Of a stretch of 64,000 bases of DNA, positions 1-8,978 are shown in pieces; the first letter of the stretch is position 1, and every line of letters begins with the position of its first letter. Source of the stretch: JAFGJQ01 sp964495075. Its GTDB lineage: Bacteria; Planctomycetota; Phycisphaerae; UBA1845. A program made the translations under genes and the position numbers. The stretch covers positions 58,363 to 122,362 of the forward strand of contig CAZBUJ010000007.1 of the NCBI GenBank assembly GCA_964495075.1. The letters are read 5' to 3'. The notes beneath the pieces were generated by a model. It searched no databases and was not told the origin of the DNA. It saw nothing but the letters and a program-made list of their open reading frames with translations.

Positions 1-1372
1 CGCGGTTGGGCGACGCCACCGACCCGCAGTCGAGATGGTCGCGGCCGATCACGATCGGGGCCGAAACCTCGCCCTTGGCCACGAGATCGTTGAACACCAG
101 CCCCATCTTGTCCCGCTCGCCGTAACCGAGCCAGCAGATGCGGCACGGCAGACCCTGGAACGCGACCCGCTCGCCGGCCAGCCGGATCCAGCGGCACAGG
201 TGCTCGTTTTCGGGGAAGGTCTCGAGCACGGCCAGGTCGGTGCGGGCGATGTCGGCCGGGTCGCCGGACAGGGCACACCACCGGAACGGCCCCTGCCCCT
301 CGCAAAACAACGGGCGGATGTAGAGCGGCACGAAGCCGAGGAAGTCGAAGGCGTTCTCGACGCCGACCTCCTTGGCCTGCCCGCGGATGTTGTTGCCGTA
401 GTCGAAGGTGATCGCCCCCCGCTTCTGCAGTTCGAGCATCGACCGCACGTGCTCGCCCATGGTCCGCATTGACTCGCGGATGTAGCGATCGGGATCGCTC
501 TTGCGCAGCGCGAGCGCCTGGGTGTAGGTCAGGCCGTTGGGCACGTAGCCCTCGAGGGCGTCGTGGGCCGAGGTCTGGTCGGTGAGAATGTCGGGTGTGA
601 TGTTACGCTTGATCAGCTCGGCCAGCAGGTCGGCCTGGTTGCCGCACCAGCCGATGGAGATGGCCCGGCCGGCGCTCTTCGCGTCGAGCGACCATTGGAT
701 CGCCTCTTCGAGCGATGCGGTCGACTTGTCGAGGTATCGGTCGCGGACGCGTTTATCGAGCCGGGCCTGATCGACTTCGCCGATGAGGCAGGTCGCTTCG
801 TTCATGGTGGCGGCCAGCGGTTGGGCCCCGCCCATGCCGCCCGCCCCGCCGGTCACGATGAGCTTGCCTTTGAGCGAGCCGCCGAAATGCTCGCGGGCGG
901 CCGCCCCGAACGTCTCGTAGGTGCCCTGGAGAATGCCTTGCGTGCCGATGTAGATCCAGCTACCGGCCGTCATCTGGCCGAACATGGTCAGCCCCAGTGC
1001 TTCGAGCCGGCGGAACTCGTCCCAGGTCGCCCACTTGGGCACGAGCAGCGCGTTGGCGATGAGCACGCGGGGGGCATCGGGGTGGGTCCGGGCCACGCCG
1101 ACCGCCCGGCCGGACTGAACGAGCAGGGTCTCGTCGGGTTCGAGTTGTTTGAGAGCGGCCACGATGCGGTCGAAGTCGGCCCAGCTCCGGGCGGCCCGTC
1201 CGCTGCCGCCGTAGACGATGAGTTCGTCCGGTTTCTCGGCGACCTCCGGATCGAGGTTGTTCATAAGCATGCGCATGGCGGCCTCGGTCTGCCACGTCTT
1301 GCAGGTCCGCCCGGTGCCGCGTGGTGCACGCACCGTTCGTGCGCCCTCGGCTTTGCTGATCGTGCGGGTCAT
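1..1372 (-). CDS. hutU: urocanate hydratase (urocanase), 3' end cut by window edge
   Basis: Urocanase converts urocanate to imidazolonepropionate, the second step of histidine degradation, in the cytoplasm with tightly bound NAD. About 457 codons are present; the usual length is about 550, so the C-terminus lies outside the window. The translation shows the NAD-binding stretch GGAGGMGGAQPLA, then FDYGNNIRGQAKE and the conserved cysteine region CRICWLGYGERD, all hallmark urocanase blocks. I chose the ATG at 1372 because GAGGAG lies 8 bases upstream and the family N-terminus begins soon after. The ORF reads through to the window edge without a stop. No other hut gene is visible on the sequenced side. 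Identification is very secure. Confidence 0.96.
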   Translation of the reverse strand, partial: MTRTISKAEGARTVRAPRGTGRTCKTWQTEAAMRMLMNNLDPEVAEKPDELIVYGGSGRAARSWADFDRIVAALKQLEPDETLLVQSGRAVGVARTHPDAPRVLIANALLVPKWATWDEFRRLEALGLTMFGQMTAGSWIYIGTQGILQGTYETFGAAAREHFGGSLKGKLIVTGGAGGMGGAQPLAATMNEATCLIGEVDQARLDKRVRDRYLDKSTASLEEAIQWSLDAKSAGRAISIGWCGNQADLLAELIKRNITPDILTDQTSAHDALEGYVPNGLTYTQALALRKSDPDRYIRESMRTMGEHVRSMLELQKRGAITFDYGNNIRGQAKEVGVENAFDFLGFVPLYIRPLFCEGQGPFRWCALSGDPADIARTDLAVLETFPENEHLCRWIRLAGERVAFQGLPCRICWLGYGERDKMGLVFNDLVAKGEVSAPIVIGRDHLDCGSVASPNR

Positions 1373-1509
1373 GTTCCGGCTCCTCGACGTCTCGTTACTC
1401 CGTCTCGCCGTTCCGTCGTCGCGTCGTGCGTCAATCGCCCCGCGGGCACTCGCACTTCGCGGGTAGACGGCGGCGCAGCGTCGCCCCCTATGGCACGGCC
1501 ATCGCCCGG

Positions 1510-1538
1510 ATTATACAGTCTCCCCCGCCGCGTGACAG
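1510..1538 (-). promoter_or_regulatory. candidate housekeeping promoter for hutU
   Basis: The minus strand reads CTGTCA, a 17-base spacer, then a perfect TATAAT. It would give a leader of about 130 bases before hutU. The rest of 1373-1708 holds no gene that I can support. The call is inferred from consensus only. Confidence 0.45.
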
Positions 1539-1708
1539 CCGAACTGACACGCGCACCGGCCGCGGCACGGAGAAGCGTGCGAGCGGTACGGTCGACCGGC
1601 CGCTTCTCCGCGGACTGGGCCAGTCGCCGATGACGGAGGCCTACGTCGCCTGATGACACCGACGATGCCACGCCGCCGTCGGCGCGACGCCGATGTCGCG
1701 ATCGTTCG

Positions 1709-2647
1709 TTACGGATTCCATTCGCCGTGGAAGGACTCGATGGCGGGGCCGGCTTGGTAAACGCGATCGCGGTGGTCCCAGCATACGCGCAACACGCCGC
1801 CCGGCGCGTGCACCTCGATGTCGTCGTCGGTGCGGTCGGTCAGCACGCCGGCCACGCACACCGCGGCGGCGCCGGTTCCGCATGCCCGCGTCATCCCGCT
1901 GCCCCTCTCCCAATGCCGTACCTCGACCCGCCGCCGCGACACCACCCGGACGAAATGAATGTTGATCCGCTCGGGGAACGCCGGATGGTGCTCCGCCACC
2001 GGTCCGATGCCGGCCACGTCCGTCGCGTCGAGATCGTCGACGAAGACCACCGCGTGCGCACTGCCCATCGATACACACGTCACGGCCAGCCGATGCGCAC
2101 CGACGTCAAGCGGGTGCTCGACGATGCGCTGGCCCGGCAGCCGCGTGGGGATGGCCTCCGGCTCGAGGGCGGGTCGGCCGATGTCCGCGAACACCAGGGC
2201 CGGATCCGGACCCGACTGCACCACCGCGGCCACGAGGACGCCCGCGTCGGTCTCCACGCTGACCGGGCAGAGCCGATCGCCCGGCGTCCGGACCCGTTGT
2301 ACGTAGTCGCGCAGCCCGACGAACTCCGGCGGCAGGTTCGCAACCGGAGCCCGGTTCGCCCCGTGGGCGAGGTCGCCACGCGACACCAGCCCGTGGTCGA
2401 CGGCATACCGGGCGACGCACCGCAACCCGTTCCCGCACATGCGACCGCGCGAGCCGTCGGCGTTGTACATGATCATCCGCACGTCGGCCGCATCGGACGG
2501 ACCCACCAGGATCAGCCCGTCGCTGCCCACGCCGGTGTGACGGTCGGCGACGCGGCGGGCCACGGCCGGCGGGTCGTCGACGGTCTCTTCAAAAAGATCG
2601 ACGTAGACGTAATCGTTGCCGGCCCCGTGCATCTTGGTGAATCGCAT
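1709..2647 (-). CDS. dapF: diaminopimelate epimerase
   Basis: DapF interconverts LL- and meso-diaminopimelate, giving the precursor of lysine and peptidoglycan, in the cytoplasm. The 312-residue protein begins with the family signature MRFTKMHGAGNDYVYVD. It has the first active-site cysteine in GRMCGNGLRCVARY and the second in MTRACGTGAAAVCVAG, the two-cysteine acid/base pair of this PLP-independent epimerase. Length is slightly above the usual 275-300 because of a loop in the middle. The start at 2647 is fixed by the family N-terminus. No Shine-Dalgarno precedes it; instead a GATAAT box ends 6 bases before the ATG, which suggests a leaderless transcript. It is not functionally linked to its flagellar neighbours. 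Confidence 0.96.
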   Translation of the reverse strand: MRFTKMHGAGNDYVYVDLFEETVDDPPAVARRVADRHTGVGSDGLILVGPSDAADVRMIMYNADGSRGRMCGNGLRCVARYAVDHGLVSRGDLAHGANRAPVANLPPEFVGLRDYVQRVRTPGDRLCPVSVETDAGVLVAAVVQSGPDPALVFADIGRPALEPEAIPTRLPGQRIVEHPLDVGAHRLAVTCVSMGSAHAVVFVDDLDATDVAGIGPVAEHHPAFPERINIHFVRVVSRRRVEVRHWERGSGMTRACGTGAAAVCVAGVLTDRTDDDIEVHAPGGVLRVCWDHRDRVYQAGPAIESFHGEWNP

Positions 2648-2653
2648 GGCGGG

Positions 2654-2681
2654 ATTATCGTTCCAAATGGGCGGCGCGCAA
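2654..2681 (-). promoter_or_regulatory. candidate dapF promoter producing a leaderless mRNA
   Basis: On the minus strand GATAAT occupies 2659-2654 and is followed by CCCGCC and then the dapF ATG, so transcription would begin at or next to the start codon. The -35 is weak (TTGCGC with a 16-base spacer). No ribosome-binding site is present upstream of the ATG. The assignment is inferred from spacing. Confidence 0.35.
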
Positions 2682-2748
2682 AGCGACCCGGCCGACGGAA
2701 GACGACCGGGTCTGGCTCAAACTCTCCCTATCCCAGGGTTGGTTTGAT

Positions 2749-3066
2749 CTACGCCTGGATGTCGAGGTTGTGCACGTGCCCGTCATCGGACAGGCCGCCC
2801 TCGCCATCGCGATGCTCGTTCTGACTCTCTCCCTGTTCCTCTTCGAACGGTCGCCCCCGCCCGCCGGTCCCTTCCGCGTCGCTGTACACCTGGGTGCCCT
2901 CGTCGCTGGTGTCAACGCTGGACGCGGCTTGCGTGATGGCCTTCGCCTGGCTGCTGGCCCCGGACGCCTGGGCGGTTTTCTGCCCGTCCCGGGCTTTGGC
3001 GGCCTCGCGGGCCTGGTACCCGGCCTGCAACGAGGAGGCCGCGATATCGGATGGAATGCCGGACAT
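2749..3066 (-). CDS. small acidic protein of unknown function at the end of the flagellar cluster
   Basis: I do not recognise a named family. The 105-residue product has an Ala/Gln-rich N-terminal half that looks helical (SSLQAGYQAREAAKARDGQK) and a strongly acidic, Gly/Glu/Asp-rich C-terminal half ending in HVHNLDIQA. There is no signal peptide or membrane segment, so it should be cytoplasmic. GGAGA stands 7 bases before the ATG. It follows fliA on the same strand with a 190-base gap and may be part of the late flagellar operon. Composition and ribosome-binding site argue that it is real, and the function is unknown. Confidence 0.6.
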   Translation of the reverse strand: MSGIPSDIAASSLQAGYQAREAAKARDGQKTAQASGASSQAKAITQAASSVDTSDEGTQVYSDAEGTGGRGRPFEEEQGESQNEHRDGEGGLSDDGHVHNLDIQA

Positions 3067-3256
3067 GGTCGGGTCTCCGTCTGGCCAGCTCTACCGTGCC
3101 AAATCCCGCTTCCAATCCTGATATCGGCGAAAGGCGACTCGGACCGACAGCGGAAAAGGCCGGTCGTCAACTGGACTGTAGGATATCGAGGGCCGGTGGA
3201 GCAACCGCCGGGCGGGCGCGGACGACCTGTTCCCGGACGATGCGAGCGGGCGAGGT

Positions 3257-4042
3257 CTAGTGCACGAGTTCCTTCCGCCGCGATTGCATTTGTGCTTTAA
3301 GCCGGTTCATGATGGACGAGTGCATCTGGCTGACCCGGCTCTCGGAGAGGTCGAGGGTGGCCCCGATCTCCTTCATGGTCATTTCCTCGTAGTAGTAGAG
3401 CACCATGATGAGGCGCTCGGCCCGCGAGAGGCCCCGGGTGATCAGGTCGCGGAGGTCGCGGGCCTGGATCTCGTTGACGGGATCGCCGCCGCGTTTGTCC
3501 TCCAGCACGTCGATCTCGCACACGTCGCGGCTCGAATCCGTCTCGTAGAACTTGCGGGAGAGGGAGACGAGGCTGACCGCGGTGGCATCGCGGAGGAGCT
3601 TCTCCAGTTCGGGGCGAGGCAGGTTGAGTCGTTTGGCCACTTCCTCGTCGGAGGGCAGGCGTCCCAATTCCGCTTCCAGGGTACGGGTGACTTTTTCGAG
3701 TTTGTGGGCTCGGCTGCGGACGAGGCGTGGCACCCAGTCCATCATCCGCAGCTCGTCGAGAATGGCTCCGCGAATGCGCGGCGCGCAATAGGTTTCGAAC
3801 TTCACACCGCGATCCAGATCGTACGATTCGATGGCGTCGACGAGTCCGAAAACTCCGGCCGAGACGAGGTCGTCATGATCGACTTCGTCCGGCAGTTTGG
3901 CTCCGATCCGCTCGGCGTTGTACTTGACGATCGGCAGGTAGTTTTCCATCAGCCGATTGCGACAATCCCGCTCACCGGTAGCCTTGTACTGCGCCCACAG
4001 CCGGAGGATCTCCGGCTCAGTTGTGGCTCTCCGGGTCCGCAT
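3257..4042 (-). CDS. fliA: RNA polymerase sigma factor for flagellar genes (sigma-28)
   Basis: FliA directs RNA polymerase to late flagellar and chemotaxis promoters. The 261-residue protein has the region 2 block (ENYLPIVKYNAERIGAKLP, then DLVSAGVFGLVDAIESYDLDRGVKF), the region 3 stretch with the lone-Arg/His helix (VPRLVRSRAHKLEK), and a region 4 helix-turn-helix (MTMKEIGATLDLSESRVSQMHSS), in the FliA order and at FliA length. The ATG at 4042 has GAGGAGA upstream. It sits downstream of flhF and flhG, a common arrangement. The usual opposing anti-sigma FlgM is not visible in this window. Identification is secure. Confidence 0.95.
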   Translation of the reverse strand: MRTRRATTEPEILRLWAQYKATGERDCRNRLMENYLPIVKYNAERIGAKLPDEVDHDDLVSAGVFGLVDAIESYDLDRGVKFETYCAPRIRGAILDELRMMDWVPRLVRSRAHKLEKVTRTLEAELGRLPSDEEVAKRLNLPRPELEKLLRDATAVSLVSLSRKFYETDSSRDVCEIDVLEDKRGGDPVNEIQARDLRDLITRGLSRAERLIMVLYYYEEMTMKEIGATLDLSESRVSQMHSSIMNRLKAQMQSRRKELVH

Positions 4043-4143
4043 GGCATCTTCTCCTCACTGCGTTCGATGCACCGGCGCGGGGCTATGATGAGGCCAACGG
4101 ATCGAACAGGCGTTACGCGGCTGGGGTCCGCATCGGGGATCGA

Positions 4144-4455
4144 CTATGTTCCCATCGGTTCGCCTTGGACCTCGGTCGAATTATTCTCGCTGGTCGTTTC
4201 TGTCTTGTCGTCTTCGTCGGTCGACGGGCCTTTCTGTGCTTCGCCCATGACCTCGCGATACCGTCGCCGGGCGTAGTCATTGACGACGTACTGCGCCGCC
4301 CAACCCACGGCAAGGCCGATAACGCAGAACACACACAGCGCCCAGATCGCTCGCGACAATATGACGGTGACGGGATTGCCCACCCACAGGCCGGCCAAGA
4401 CCGTGATCGCGAACGCCAACAGTCCCAAAATGCCGCCGGTGTACCGAACAATCAT
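4144..4455 (-). CDS. small two-span membrane protein of unknown function
   Basis: The 103-residue product has two hydrophobic segments (about residues 8-28 and 33-56) followed by a hydrophilic tail rich in Glu, Thr and Asn, so it is a small inner-membrane protein with a cytoplasmic tail (inferred). I cannot assign a family. It lies between flhG and fliA on the same strand, where short membrane or regulatory proteins are common in flagellar loci. Its start is the ATG at 4455, with AAGGA about 11 bases upstream, a weak spacing. Codon usage resembles its neighbours, which argues for a real gene. Confidence 0.55.
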   Translation of the reverse strand: MIVRYTGGILGLLAFAITVLAGLWVGNPVTVILSRAIWALCVFCVIGLAVGWAAQYVVNDYARRRYREVMGEAQKGPSTDEDDKTETTSENNSTEVQGEPMGT

Positions 4456-4603
4456 CCGCGCAACATCCTTGTCGCAATGCGGGCAACCGTCACAGGCCGG
4501 ACAGACAACGGGATGAATGCCGCGGACAGCGCCTCCGGCTTAAACCGCGCCAGAAACCGGGACGCCACTCAGCAAGACAGGAGAAGAAGGCTCCATCCTC
4601 TGT

Positions 4604-4654
4604 TTTCATCCGTCCGACGATTTCATCCGTCTGACGATTTCATCCGTCTGACGC
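4604..4654. repeat. three tandem copies of a 17-bp repeat
   Basis: The unit TTTCATCCGTCTGACGA occurs three times head to tail at 4604-4620, 4621-4637 and 4638-4654, with one substitution in the first copy and one at the last base of the third. It lies in the 254-base gap between the flhG stop and the start of the small membrane protein. Each unit contains the small palindrome CGTCNGACG. Binding-site array or simple tandem duplication are both possible. Confidence 0.85.
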
Positions 4655-4709
4655 GAGGCCTCGGCATCCGTGCCGAACGCCGACCATGCGGAACACCGGA
4701 TCGCCCGCG

Positions 4710-5591
4710 CTACGTCATGAACAGGCCCGCCACCCGACGCAGGTACCCGCCGCGGGACGCCGGCCGGACCGCGTTCTTCACGATCCGCACCGCGACGGCG
4801 CCCAGGCACGCACTGGCCGGACACCGCGGATACCGCAGAACGAACGGGCAGCGCTGGCGGACCGCTTGTTCCACGTGATTATCTTGCAGCAGATAGCCCC
4901 CGTCTGCAATAGGATATTTCAAGAACTTTTCCGCCACCTGTTCAATCCGTTTCCAGGTCGCTTTCGCGTCGGCCCGGCTGGCGGCCATGTTGACGAGCAC
5001 GTTCACCGACCCGTCGTAGCTCGCGCGAGCGAGCGTCTTCACCATCGCGTAGCCGTCGGCGATGGCGGCCGGCTCGGGGGTCGTCACCACCAGCACGCTG
5101 TCGCAGGCCTGCGAGAACGACAGCACCGACCTGGACATCCCAGCCCCGCAATCAAGAATCAGGATGTCGCAGTCCTGCTCGAGGCGTCCGAATTCACTGA
5201 TCAGACACTCGCATTCGAACGCGGACAGGTCGGCCCAGTGACGGTCGCCGGTCGGCCCCGGCACGAGACGGAACTCGCCGGGCGCCGTGTACGCGACCTG
5301 CTCGATCCCCCGCGCGCCCGACAACACGTGCGACAGGTTATGCGGGCAGTGCATGCCCAGCAACACGTCGTCGTTCGCCAGCCCGAGGTCGGCGTCGACC
5401 ATGGTCACCCGCAATCCGCGTCCGGCAAGGCAGGCGGCCAGGTTCACGGCGATGGTGCTCTTGCCGACGCCGCCCTTGCCGCTGACGATGGCGATACTCC
5501 GGGCCATCGTCTCGCCGACGGGAGTGCCAACCAGTCGTCGCAACCGCGACGCCTGGTCAACGACACCCATACGTGTTCGATCCCTGCGCAT
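4710..5591 (-). CDS. flhG: flagellar number regulator FlhG (MinD-like ATPase)
   Basis: FlhG (also FleN or YlxH) is a MinD-family ATPase that acts with FlhF to control flagellum number and placement. The 293-residue protein has the deviant Walker A motif SGKGGVGKSTIAVNLA near residue 40, the switch I stretch VDADLGLANDDVLLG and the Walker B-like DILILDCGAGM. The N-terminal segment before the P-loop carries the short polar region VVDQASRLRRLV, typical of FlhG and thought to activate FlhF. The ATG at 5591 has GGAGA 6 bases upstream. It directly follows flhF on the same strand. A C-terminal amphipathic helix is plausible but not distinctive. Confidence 0.93.
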   Translation of the reverse strand: MRRDRTRMGVVDQASRLRRLVGTPVGETMARSIAIVSGKGGVGKSTIAVNLAACLAGRGLRVTMVDADLGLANDDVLLGMHCPHNLSHVLSGARGIEQVAYTAPGEFRLVPGPTGDRHWADLSAFECECLISEFGRLEQDCDILILDCGAGMSRSVLSFSQACDSVLVVTTPEPAAIADGYAMVKTLARASYDGSVNVLVNMAASRADAKATWKRIEQVAEKFLKYPIADGGYLLQDNHVEQAVRQRCPFVLRYPRCPASACLGAVAVRIVKNAVRPASRGGYLRRVAGLFMT

Positions 5592-5630
5592 GCCAATCTC
5601 CGGTCCCGCGCCGCCCGCGGACGCTCCCGA

Positions 5631-6824
5631 TCAACCCGCGGCCAATCGCGACCCCTTCACGATGAGATGAGCCAGCGCCTTTCCGCGGCCCACCTGAATA
5701 TCGTCGGGCACGTCCTGACCGGTGGTCACGTACGACAGTCGTGCCTGGGCCCGGGCCAGGCAGGTCAGGATCGCTCCGAATCCGATCGCCTCGTCGAGCT
5801 TGGTGAAGATCACGCGGTTGACGTTCAGGGCGCAGAACTGCTCGACCGTATCCACGAGCACGCCCGGGGCACAGGTGGTGGAGAGCACGAGGTGCACCTC
5901 GTCGGGCGCGGCCACGTCGAGGAACCGCTTCAACTCGCGGAGCCGCGGCGTGTCGGCGGGGCTGCGGCCGGCGGTGTCGATGAGGATCAGTTCACGATCC
6001 TGCATCCGGCGCAGCGCGGCGCGCAGGTCGTCCGGGCGGAGGACGGTCTCCAGCGGGACCTTGATGATCTCGGCGAACGTTCGCAGCTGTTCCACCGCCG
6101 CGATGCGGTAGGTGTCGACGGTGATCAATCCGACCCGCTTGCCTTCCCGCAGGCTGAAGTTGGCGGCCAGCTTGGCGATGGTGGTCGTTTTGCCGACGCC
6201 GGTCGGGCCGACCAGCGCGGTGACGGTCGGACCGTCGTGCCGGGCGAGGCGGATCGGCCCGGCCATCGGCAGCATCGATTCCACGTGCGCGGCGAGCCGC
6301 TCCAGTATCGCGTCGTGCGAGTGCCTCGCTTTGGCACCCAGTTCGCTCCGGACGCGCTCGACCAGTTGCCCGGCGATCTCCTCGCCGACCTGCCGCTGGA
6401 TCAGTTCGACGAACGCGTCAGCCAACGGTTCGGGAAGGGAATCCGCGTCGGCCTGTCGCGCGCGGGACGCGAGCCGGTGCACCAGCGCCTTGAGGCTGGT
6501 GAGCTCCTCGAGCAGCTGGGGGGCCGCCTGCTCCAACGACATGGTCGTGGCGTTGGCCATATGCTGGTCCGTTCCACCCGGTCCCTGGACCAACCGTCCC
6601 GACTTGGGGGCAACCTTAGCCCGCGCCGTAGGCTTATGCAAGTCAAAAGTTTGGGAAAACGGCCCCGCCGTCACCTCCACCATGGTGCGCCCGCCAACCC
6701 CCATCACCCCGCCCTGCCGGACGGTGCGGGTGTGCAGGATCACGGCGTCGCGCCCGAACCGCCGTTTGACCTGGTCGAGCGCCTCGGCCATCGTCGGCGC
6801 CACAAACGTCTTAAGATTCTTCAT
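5631..6824 (-). CDS. flhF: flagellar biosynthesis GTPase FlhF
   Basis: FlhF is the third SRP-type GTPase, needed for siting and early assembly of the flagellum. The product from the ATG at 6824 is 397 residues: an N-terminal B domain starting MKNLKTFVAPTM, a linker, an NG domain with P-loop GPTGVGKTTTIAKLA around residue 205, the DTYRIAAVEQLR box, the DTAGRS G3 motif and TKLDEA for guanine recognition. Although an upstream in-frame codon exists, I prefer 6824 because the family N-terminus starts there. It overlaps the end of flhA by 14 bases, implying translational coupling. Domain order and length are typical. Confidence 0.95.
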   Translation of the reverse strand: MKNLKTFVAPTMAEALDQVKRRFGRDAVILHTRTVRQGGVMGVGGRTMVEVTAGPFSQTFDLHKPTARAKVAPKSGRLVQGPGGTDQHMANATTMSLEQAAPQLLEELTSLKALVHRLASRARQADADSLPEPLADAFVELIQRQVGEEIAGQLVERVRSELGAKARHSHDAILERLAAHVESMLPMAGPIRLARHDGPTVTALVGPTGVGKTTTIAKLAANFSLREGKRVGLITVDTYRIAAVEQLRTFAEIIKVPLETVLRPDDLRAALRRMQDRELILIDTAGRSPADTPRLRELKRFLDVAAPDEVHLVLSTTCAPGVLVDTVEQFCALNVNRVIFTKLDEAIGFGAILTCLARAQARLSYVTTGQDVPDDIQVGRGKALAHLIVKGSRLAAG

Positions 6825-8907
6825 CGAGTACGACCATCCCGTGGGATTCGAGTTCCACACCCCGCACGATCTCGTTGAACGACAGGACGGCCACCAGCGA
6901 CATGGCCGGTTCGATCAGCCGTCGGACCCACACCCGAATCTGGGGTGAACACAGTAGAACCGGGCTCTGCCCGCCGCACGCCGGCACCGCCTGCTCCACC
7001 GCGCGACGGATGGCGTCCACCACCCGGGCCTGCGTGGCGGGCGGCATGGTGATCATCGTGCCGCGCTCGGATCGATCGAGTCCGGTGTTGATCATATGCT
7101 CCATCTGCGGATCGAGGGTGATGCAATGGATCTTGCCGTCCACGCCGCGATGCATCTGGCAAATGGTCCGGGCGAGCGCGTTGCGCACGTACTCGGCCAG
7201 CACTTCGACGTCACGGGTGCGGCCGACCCAGTCCCCGAGCGTCTCGAGGATTGTTTCGAGGTCGCGACACGGCACCCGCTCCCGCAACAGGCACTGGAGG
7301 ACATTCTGGAGTTCGCCCGGCTTCACGACGTTCGGAATCAGCTCCTCCACGAGCTTGGGAGACTTCTCGCGCAAGGTGTCGACGAGCCGGTTGACTTCCT
7401 GCCGCGTGAGCAGTTCGTCGGCGTGCTGCTTGATCACTTCGGTCAGGTGCGTGGACAGCACACTGGTCGGCTCCACCACGGTGTAGTTCCGGTGCTCGGC
7501 GTCATGGCGCAGCGACTCATCGATCCAGAGGGCGGGCAGCCCGAACGCCGGCTCCTTCGTGTCGACGCCGCCGAGCCGCTCCGTCACCGTACCCGGATCG
7601 ATGGCGAGCAGGTGACCGGGCATGACCTCCGCCTGGGCCACGTCCATCCCCTTCAGCTTGATGCGGTACTCGTTCGGTTGCAGTTGCACGTTGTCGCGGA
7701 TCCGGATGGGCGGCACGACGATCCCCATCTCCTGGGCGATCTGGCGCCGCAGGTTGGTGATCCGGTCGAGCAGGTCGCCGCCCTGCTTGCGATCCACGAG
7801 GCCGATCAGCCCGTACCCGATCTCCAGCTCCATCGGGTCGATGGCGAGGTACTTCTCGATCCGTTCCTGGGCCGGGGGGGCCGCTCTCTTGCGAACCGCT
7901 TCGGCGGCGACGGCCGCCGTCTGCGAGCGGCGCAGGAAGTAGGCGATCGCGGCGCAACCCACCCCCAGCCCGAGCATCGGCGGCTTGGGCATCGGCGTGA
8001 CGACGAGCATGGCCAGGAACCCCGCCGTGAGGGCCAGAGCGATGGGATGGGCGGTGAGCTGCCCCAGCAGCTCGTCGCCCAGGTTCGTCTTGGACGCCGA
8101 GCGCGTCACCAGCATCGCCGCGGACACCGAGACGAGCAGGGCGGGGATCTGTGACGCGAGACCGTCACCGATGGTCAGCTTGGTGAAGGTGGCGAGCGTG
8201 TCCATGAATGACATGTCCAGCTCGACCAGCCCCACGTAGATGCCGCCCAGGATATTCACCACGGTGATGATGATGCCGGCGATGGCATCGCCGCGCACGA
8301 ACTTGCTGGCCCCGTCCATCGCCCCGTAGAAGTCCGACTCGCGGGTGATCTCTTCGCGACGGCTCTTCGCCTCGGCCTCGGTGATGATCCCGGCGTTCAG
8401 ATCCGCATCGATCGCCATCTGCTTGCCGGGCATGCCGTCCAAGGTGAACCGGGCCGCCACCTCGGCGATGCGGGTGGCCCCCTTGGTGATCACCACGAAC
8501 TGGATGACCACGATAATGGCGAACAGGATCACGCCGATCATGAGCTGACCGCCGGCCACGAAGTCTCCAAACGTGGCGATCACCCGCCCCGCCGCCTCCG
8601 TGCCCTGCGTGGCGTTGGTCAGGATCAACCGCGTGGTGGCGATGTTCAGTACCAGCCGGAACAGCGTCAGCCCCAGCAGCATGGACGGGAACGACGAGAA
8701 GTCGAGCGGCCGGGTGATGTACATCACCGTCATCATGACGATCGCCGCCACAGTGATGTTCGTCGACAGCAAGATGTCCATGAACCACGGCGGCAGCGGA
8801 ACGAGGATGACAAACAGCAGCGCGAGCGCGCCGAGCGGCAGCAGGATGCTGCGCTGGCGGGCGGCGCTCTTGAGCAGTTTGACCGGGTTGGGGCGAGCGA
8901 TCGCCAT
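6811..8907 (-). CDS. flhA: flagellar type III export apparatus protein FlhA
   Basis: FlhA forms the nonameric export gate that engages chaperone-substrate complexes and uses the proton motive force. The 698-residue protein has about eight membrane spans in its first 330 residues and a large cytoplasmic domain after that. The highly conserved FHIPEP region is represented by KGATRIAEVAARFTLDGMPG and KQMAIDADLNAG. The start ATG at 8907 has GAGGA upstream. It lies between flhB and flhF in the usual order, and its stop overlaps flhF. Length matches the family (about 690). Nothing unusual was seen. Confidence 0.97.
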   Translation of the reverse strand: MAIARPNPVKLLKSAARQRSILLPLGALALLFVILVPLPPWFMDILLSTNITVAAIVMMTVMYITRPLDFSSFPSMLLGLTLFRLVLNIATTRLILTNATQGTEAAGRVIATFGDFVAGGQLMIGVILFAIIVVIQFVVITKGATRIAEVAARFTLDGMPGKQMAIDADLNAGIITEAEAKSRREEITRESDFYGAMDGASKFVRGDAIAGIIITVVNILGGIYVGLVELDMSFMDTLATFTKLTIGDGLASQIPALLVSVSAAMLVTRSASKTNLGDELLGQLTAHPIALALTAGFLAMLVVTPMPKPPMLGLGVGCAAIAYFLRRSQTAAVAAEAVRKRAAPPAQERIEKYLAIDPMELEIGYGLIGLVDRKQGGDLLDRITNLRRQIAQEMGIVVPPIRIRDNVQLQPNEYRIKLKGMDVAQAEVMPGHLLAIDPGTVTERLGGVDTKEPAFGLPALWIDESLRHDAEHRNYTVVEPTSVLSTHLTEVIKQHADELLTRQEVNRLVDTLREKSPKLVEELIPNVVKPGELQNVLQCLLRERVPCRDLETILETLGDWVGRTRDVEVLAEYVRNALARTICQMHRGVDGKIHCITLDPQMEHMINTGLDRSERGTMITMPPATQARVVDAIRRAVEQAVPACGGQSPVLLCSPQIRVWVRRLIEPAMSLVAVLSFNEIVRGVELESHGMVVLDEES

Positions 8908-8978
8908 GCCGTCCTCATTCGCGGCCCGCCGGGCGCGCCCGGCGAGCGAAGTCTTCTCGTCGTTCCCTCACGTCGCGC

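Noticed and set aside
2684..2718. Stem GACCCGG/CCGGGTC as a terminator of the fliA-side genes.
   Set aside because: The loop is long (14+ bases) and no T-run follows on the minus strand.
3084..3101. TGGCACGGTAGAGCTGGC upstream of the small acidic protein, resembling a sigma-54 promoter.
   Set aside because: The GG and GC elements are 9 bases apart, one too few for sigma-54.
4604..4654. Possible CRISPR array from the 17-bp repeats.
   Set aside because: The repeats abut without spacers, are only three in number, and no cas gene is in the window.
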